Shown here piece by piece: positions 57,861-64,000 of a stretch of 64,000 nucleotides of DNA. The stretch spans positions 10,316,214 to 10,380,213 of the forward strand of contig NC_090964.1 in NCBI RefSeq assembly GCF_040807025.1, written 5' to 3'. The notes beneath the pieces were generated by a model. It saw nothing but the letters and a program-made list of their open reading frames with translations. It was not told the DNA's origin and ran no database searches. Origin of the DNA: Struthio camelus. Its lineage: Eukaryota > Chordata > Aves > Struthioniformes > Struthionidae. Position 1 is the stretch's first letter. Each line of letters begins with the position of its first letter. Both the position numbers and the translations under genes were made by a program.

Positions 57861-60486
57861 TAAAAACATCTGCAACAAGGCAGGACCATCTCAGTGAGAC
57901 TGACTACCGCACAGCTAACGCTGCCCCACGGCATGGGAGCCATGCATGCCGAGGGACCAGCATGGAGAGGGGCGAGACAACTTGGGGAAGAAACCCGAGT
58001 TCCCCTTGTGCTGGGGCTCCTTCGTGCCTTTGCAAGAGGCCAGGCCAGGTGGAGTATTACCAGGTCTTTCCTCATTCCCTCCAGGTATCCGGAGCGGTCT
58101 CTGGCTCTCCCAGCTTTCCTGCCCTGACGGGCTCCGGTTCCCAGGACTGTGCCATGCCACAGCCAGCTGGATGACCACCGTTGTCCTTTCTGCTGTTGCA
58201 ATCCACCAGAAATGCTGGATGGGTCTCAGATACCGATTGCAGCAATGAAGCGGTCTGTGCAGGTGAGATCCAGCCAGGCAGGGTCCCCGCTGTGGTGTCC
58301 AGCCACCATGGTGGCCAGGTTTGAGGTGACACACTTCGTCGCTGCTGCTCCATCTAGGTCAGCAATACCACCAGGAGCGAAGGTGTTATGCACCTCCCCA
58401 ACAGGACCTTGATCTTGTATACTCTATTTGCATTTCCCATTAAGGTGAATAGTTTGTTTTAAAACAACATTTCTCTTCACTGATTGAGCTATTAACCCCC
58501 TCATCAATCCTCTATGCAGATTTTTTTCCCTTCCATTTGTTTCCTGCCTGGTATTTATGGCTGTTCTGCAAGAGATGAGCTACCCGCTCATCACCATCAG
58601 CTGCACTAGCAGCATTCCCTATCTCTCTCGTCATCACTGACAACAACTTCATTATCTGATCAGACTGTCTCTCCCCCATGCATATATTTACTTTATCTCT
58701 ATGACTCCTACATATTTGTATATGCAGCAGGACCTGCATCTTCCCTCAGAGACAACTACTCTTCTTCCCAGGGAAGGTTTTTCCTCTTGCTTCCTTGTTT
58801 GCAAACCCACATTCTCAGATTTGTCACCCGCCTGCTAAGTGAATCAGTGCTTGCCTCATCCTCATTTGTCATAGAGGAACTTATGTTTTCCATCTCTAAT
58901 TCCATATTTTTTTTGACATAATGAAAGTTTCATAAGAAATTAATATTAATCCTCCAAGAGGGGCAGAGCACATGCCAGGTCTCACCCCAGCCCCCAGGAA
59001 GTAGCGCTGGAGGCAGCTGCAGGGCCACCGTGGCCCCAGCGAATGGGGCAGACCCGGTAGCAGAGACTCCTTCAGAGTGTGCATACGTTTCACCTTCGGA
59101 AAGCCTTCTTGTTAGGAATTAAACACACTTAATGCTATATAAAAAAAAAAAAAGACAAGCCCAATTTCTCTTTCTAATCGAGTCCACATCCATTTGGCCT
59201 GTATGGATATCACACAGGCATTTTCCTGATTAATTTTCAATTAATGGCCTCAAAGTCTTTCTGCCTGAGCAGTGGCAGAAGTTTTTTTTGTGCATGTATC
59301 AGCATGAAAAATAGGACTGAATTAGCATCTGCTTAAATTCTGGTACGTAATTAGAACAGAAACCACAGCCCAGGGGCTCTGGGTAGGTCGGAAAATCCTT
59401 CAAGTTGAAATAACCAGGAAGCACCCACCCCCAGGTGAGGAGCCAGCCGAGACCCGCACGCACCCTGCTCCCACGTCAGCCCGTTGGAGAGGCAGGTTTT
59501 GCCAGCGGAGGATTTCACAAGTGCCTCATTGAGTTACTCCGAGCCTGAAAATATATTTGGAGATAATTTCCACAAGATTAGCTGAAGATGAAAACATCCT
59601 TGGGGAACAGCTCCAAGCAGAGCCAGTTACTCACGGAGCAAAGCCAGGAGCTCAGGTGTGAGGGGATCCTGGTGAGGTCGATCCTGGTGCCCTTTGGAGC
59701 AAGTAAATGTAAAATAAACTATTCCTGGAAGAGCTGAGCATACCAGCTTTCGGAAGATGCCAACAGATAAGGGAGAGCTGCTCCACGCTGGGCAAGGGCT
59801 CGAGCACCTTGGCGCTGCTGCAGACCGGCTGCCTGTGGTGAGACCCTGCTCCCTGATCACGTCCGCTTAGACTATGAGGCTCCTGGTACCTGAAGCTGCT
59901 TCGTTTTGTGGTGCCAGTGGGACTCTCAGCTGCCCCGAGACCTGCAGGGTCTACTGCAAAGTCAACAACAATAAAGCTGGTGCCTTGGTTGAATTAGTTT
60001 TGCTTCAAACCCAATTTGCAAGAAAAAATAATTAATTATTCACTGAGCTCTAGAGATAATAGAGATAAAAATTAAGCTGGCATTTTGCAACAAAAAATAG
60101 TTCCTCTCCTGTTCAAATATGAATTAGGAGGGCATATAAATGCTACATGACTCAAATTCCATTTTAATTTCTAAGCAGCCATACAATATTCATAGTCACA
60201 TGAGTGATTTCAGGTTTCACCCCAGAGAGGACTGCATTTGCACAGTAGAGAAACAGCTACCGAAGACACCTGTGAGCTTTGCAGCCCCTTTTTGAATGGG
60301 AGGCTCTTTCCAAAGAGACAAATCGTTCTTTCAAATCTACCTTCGGTTCAGATGCTCATTTCTCAAACGAGCCCTTCAAAGAAAAGGGGTTACAGAAGAA
60401 AAGCTGCAGCCGCTCAGAGTGCAGCCCGGCAAACACTCCCCGCTGGCAGCGGCTCTGGCTGCCGGCCCCCCCGCAGCATCCCCGGT
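57861..60486. other. intergenic with two TAAT palindromes
   Basis: No gene is seen. An inverted repeat ATTAATT-TTC-AATTAAT lies at 59229-59245, a perfect AATAATTAATTATT palindrome at 60027-60040, and a run of 13 A at 59141-59153. Confidence 0.4.
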
Positions 60487-60505
60487 GGGGGGGGGGGGGG
60501 GGGGG
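60487..60505 (+). repeat. run of 19 G
   Basis: An uninterrupted poly(G) lies between CpG-rich flanks. It may form a G-quadruplex, and its true length may be misassembled. Confidence 0.9.
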
Positions 60506-63500
60506 CAGCCGCTGCCGGGCTCTTATGGGCCGGGGCCGGGGCCGGGCCTGGGGCTGCGATTGCAGCAGCTAATTAAAAACTGCTGGGGAAAAGCCGTCCG
60601 GGCTGAATCAATGCCGTGGGCAGTGCCGGGCTCCGGCACCGGCCGCGCTGCCGGCAGCGGAGACAGGGAGCCCCTGGCATGTTCCCGTCCCGTCTCGGTG
60701 TCGGCTCTGCCGCTGCGGCTGGCAGCCCCGGCCTCACGTCTTGGGCAAAACTGCAAGAATTATTAGCATACGAGATTGTGATGTTATTTGACAGCTGTCA
60801 CCTCCCCGGGGGGGTCGGCGGCTGCTCGCTTTGCTCGTCGCCCCGCTGCCCACGCCGCACGCCGCTTCATCGCCCGCCTGTTTTGCAGGGGCAGTTTCAG
60901 ACCCGGCCTGGTCTGGCTTTTTGCGGGACCGGCGCAAGCCGGGCTCCTTGGGACTCAGCCTCGGGGGGGGAGGCCACGGGGCATTGAAGCTATTTGTCTC
61001 CGGCACAGTGTGCAAACGAGAGGGAAAAAAAATGGTCTGCATTTCTGCCACGTATTTTTGGAAGTGTTGTGCAGGGAGAAAATAAATGTGAGTAGAACAA
61101 ATTAGTTTGTCGTGAAGAAGCTTGCCTCTAAAATGTTAAGATGCAGATAACACAGGGAAAGCTTTTGAAACTAAAATGCCCAGCTGCACTGACAAGGCGA
61201 TTTTGGTAAACGCTGTTCAGAACAATTTAAACAATTAATTTTAGCATTTAATGGGCACTTGCACTATCTGCTGTAGCAGAAACGAGTACGTGTCTTTCAT
61301 TATCTGCCACACTTTCCCCATTCCTCGTCTTCTCACCACCGTTCCCCGTGGGCAAAACAAGGCATATGTTAATTGAAATTGCAACACAGCTGCAAAAAAA
61401 AAAAAGAAGAAAAAATATATAGATAGACTTCAGGATTTTCTTGACCCTGTTTTCCACAGACAGAATGTGATACTTAACTATTTACATGCAGAAAACTGTC
61501 AAGGGATATAAAGGCTATCTGAGAATGAAACTAAACAGACCGTGGACACGTGTTACGCAAACCGAGGTGGAAAGTGAACCTGGCTCATCTTTCCTTGCAA
61601 TCCGTGTGAATTGCTCCCTCCTGCAGGCTGGCTCGGAGGGTTGCGGAAAGAAAGAGGGTGATTCAGGAAGAAAGAACGCCAAGTTTTAGTTTTGTGTACG
61701 ACTGAAATTGCTTTAATTCACTCTCTTTGGGTAATGAGAGGCAAGCTCAGGAATCCTTTTGCCCCTGCCATTTGCTCACTATCAAGCTAGCAAACCTCCT
61801 TGATCAAAAGATGATTACTTTTCTTGGCAAATCTTCTTGCTGCCACTTTTTCTATTAATCTCCCTCTGTCTCTTTAGAGAAAAGAGAATTGCAGAGGATG
61901 CTCAGAGGTCCATTTACTCGCCCCTCCTTGAACCTGGCTGGCAACCTGTTGTTAGCAGAATTGAGCAAATAGCAGAGAATGGAATTTCTGCAAATATTCT
62001 TTCAAATTTGAGAGCACATTTTCATCTGGCAGCGCTCGTGGCACTTTTGTGCTGGTGTCCCAGGCACCCTTCTGCGTTTGCCCTTTGCAAGCAGAAATAT
62101 AAGGAGCATAACTTCAGCTTCTACCACCTCAGAGGCCATGTTTTTGGCCTGAAAATATTCTAACTGAAGCAAGATTAGCTGGTAATTTCTTTTGCAGCTG
62201 GAGGGAAGGGCTGGTGGTGGCAAGGTGCTCCGAAGCAAGGCCACACGTGTCAGCGGGGATCTGCCTGGGCTGTCGGCAGCGGGTCCGGCGCCCCCCGAGC
62301 CAGCACGGCACCTTGTCACCGGGCTCCCGCTCCTCCTCATCACGCTGCCAGCGCCCGTTCTGCACAGGAGCCTTAAAAAATGGAGCTGTTTGGCAATTCA
62401 GACAAGACAAGCATCCAGAATTTGGGATACGAGTTTAAAGCACCTATTACTTTCTGCTGAACGCTTAGGAGAGCCTAATCCAATTGGCCATATGGTCCTG
62501 GGCTCCCTCCAATCTAATTCACCCATCCCTTGGGCATATTAAAGGGAGAAGGGGGGGGAAATTGAAAAAATGTAAATCACATTTTAATAGACTCATAAAA
62601 ATACACAAAGTGATGACCAAGAAAACTTATCAGATTTTATGGGCATGCGAGCCGCTCGACAGAATATGGAAACGGCAAAGCTCCCCTCCGAGCAAACTCC
62701 ACAGCTTAATCCAACCGATGCCGTCGGCGAGGCAGAGCAGCGGGGCGGCGGGAGCCTGCTGCGGCCGCGGCACCCTCGCTTCCCGCGCGAGCCGTGGGGC
62801 GCAGCCTGCCCGGCCCCGCTCCCGTGGGCCAGCCGAGCCGAGCCGAGCGCCCGCTGCGCGTGGGGTCGCGCCGCGCTGGCCGGTGCTGCTTTGCCGGACG
62901 CCGCCTCTCGGTGTCACATCAGCCCCTTCGTCGGCGGTCCGGGCGCACTGGGAGCCAACAGGAGGGGGGTTATTGGAAAAAATGCAAGGAAAGTTTATCT
63001 GAGGTCTGCAGGGCCCCCGATCAGCGTAGCGCGGCGGCGGGGAAGGAGTATTTGCAGCCCCCGCCGACCCGGGCTGCCGACCCCGGTGGGGGGTGGGCAC
63101 TCCTGAAACATGGAGATGGAGAGAAGAACATGGAGGCAGAGGGGTAGAGAAAAAACATATTTCCCCTATTTTTTCCAAGCAGCGAGCACTACAGGTCATT
63201 ACTGAAGAGTATCCCATGCAGAGGCAACAGCTGCAGCAAGCGCAGAAGCGAGCGGTCCGGGCAGCCCCTGCAGGCGCACAGCGCCGGCGTCGCTGCTCCC
63301 CGTAGGTGAAATTCAGCCCTGCTCCTTGGCTGGACACAGCCCCAGTTTGGATGCTCTCCCCATTGCCGTACTGGTATTGCAGAGCCAAATGGAGACATAA
63401 ATATGGTCTGGGTGTCAACCTGGCACATCTAAAGGGGTGAGTTACTTCTCCTGGGACAACCTACGTGCATCATAACTGCCCCAAAGAGCAAAGAGTCCAG

Positions 63501-64000
63501 CATTCGGCCTGAAATTAGTATGCAGCAATGCTTTGGTGAATGCTCTGAGACACGATTACCTGCGTTTCTCCAGGCTGTGTGTCTGTGGGCGCTATTCTTA
63601 TTAATAGCAATTTAGCCAGTGACTGTTATTGGGAACAAAGGGAAAGTTTGAAGCTTTGACACAGATGATTGTAGAGTAGAAAATAGGTGTTGTGCAGGTG
63701 CGCTGGTGAAGTTCACTCCTCTAATTACTCTGTGATTGTTCAGCCTTCCAGTGGAGTTGTCTCTTGAGCCTGTTTTCGCCTGAACATGCTTACAGCTACT
63801 TTGTTGGAAGAATTTAATTTTTGCCATTATGTTGTCCAGCGCAGTCCAGCTCTGGGTACTTACCACCAATTATCCGTCTGCTATAAAGCTAATGTTGACA
63901 CAGAGGTCCTCAATGCATCGACTCTGGGACGCTGCCAGGAAGGCTGGTTTCAGGCAGAATAATTAGTGGGCATGGACATACGTGTAGGCTGCCCTTGAAC
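60506..64000. other. intergenic, no gene seen
   Basis: A CpG-rich block at 62.66-63.08 kb lies among AT-rich stretches (61.08-61.50, 61.70-62.20 and 63.43-63.90 kb). No exon of GRIK3 or another gene is recognised up to the window end. Confidence 0.4.

Noticed and set aside
62630-63418. 262-codon minus-strand ORF as a possible exon of GRIK3
   Set aside because: The frame does not resemble glutamate receptor sequence and crosses a CpG-rich block and AT-rich DNA without splice logic.

Overview
The window is vertebrate nuclear DNA, most likely from a bird. Introns are small, GC content is high and CpG-rich, one fragment looks like the 3' end of a CR1 LINE, and the gene order matches the human 1p34.3 block (LSM10 - OSCP1 - MRPS15 - CSF3R - GRIK3). 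Such compact, GC-rich DNA is typical of avian microchromosomes. The species assignment is inference. No bacterial, viral, rRNA, tRNA or CRISPR feature was seen.

Three protein-coding genes can be reconstructed exon by exon, all on the minus strand. OSCP1 (347-11775) has 11 coding exons and gives 389 aa. MRPS15 (12287-20765) has 7 coding exons and gives 244 aa. CSF3R (22215-28866) has 15 coding exons and gives 852 aa. All introns are GT-AG, all phases match, and each product is close to the length of its mammalian orthologue. The genes are packed head to tail: MRPS15 ends about 450 bp before the OSCP1 start codon, and OSCP1 ends next to a CpG island that probably holds the first exon of LSM10 (positions 1-300).

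The MRPS15 promoter (20.6-21.3 kb) is a CpG island with a perfect TISU/YY1 element that opens a 9-codon upstream ORF. On the opposite strand, a 98-codon ORF (21289-21585) with its own AATAAA could be a divergent small gene whose 3' end overlaps that of CSF3R. MRPS15 intron 1 also holds an unexplained 133-aa ORF on the minus strand (18936-19337).

From 28.9 kb to 64 kb I find no convincing coding exon. This is the region upstream of CSF3R, expected to lead to GRIK3. GC-rich CpG-island-like blocks alternate with AT-rich islands carrying TAAT-type homeodomain palindromes, an RFX X-box, an ERR/NR5A site and other motifs. That is the look of a regulatory gene desert, but conservation could not be tested here. 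There are also two minisatellites (31.5 and 33.4 kb) and several homopolymer runs.

The three genes do not form a functional pathway. OSCP1 is a conserved cytosolic protein, MRPS15 is a mitochondrial ribosomal protein and CSF3R is the G-CSF receptor of granulocytes. Their adjacency is conserved synteny.
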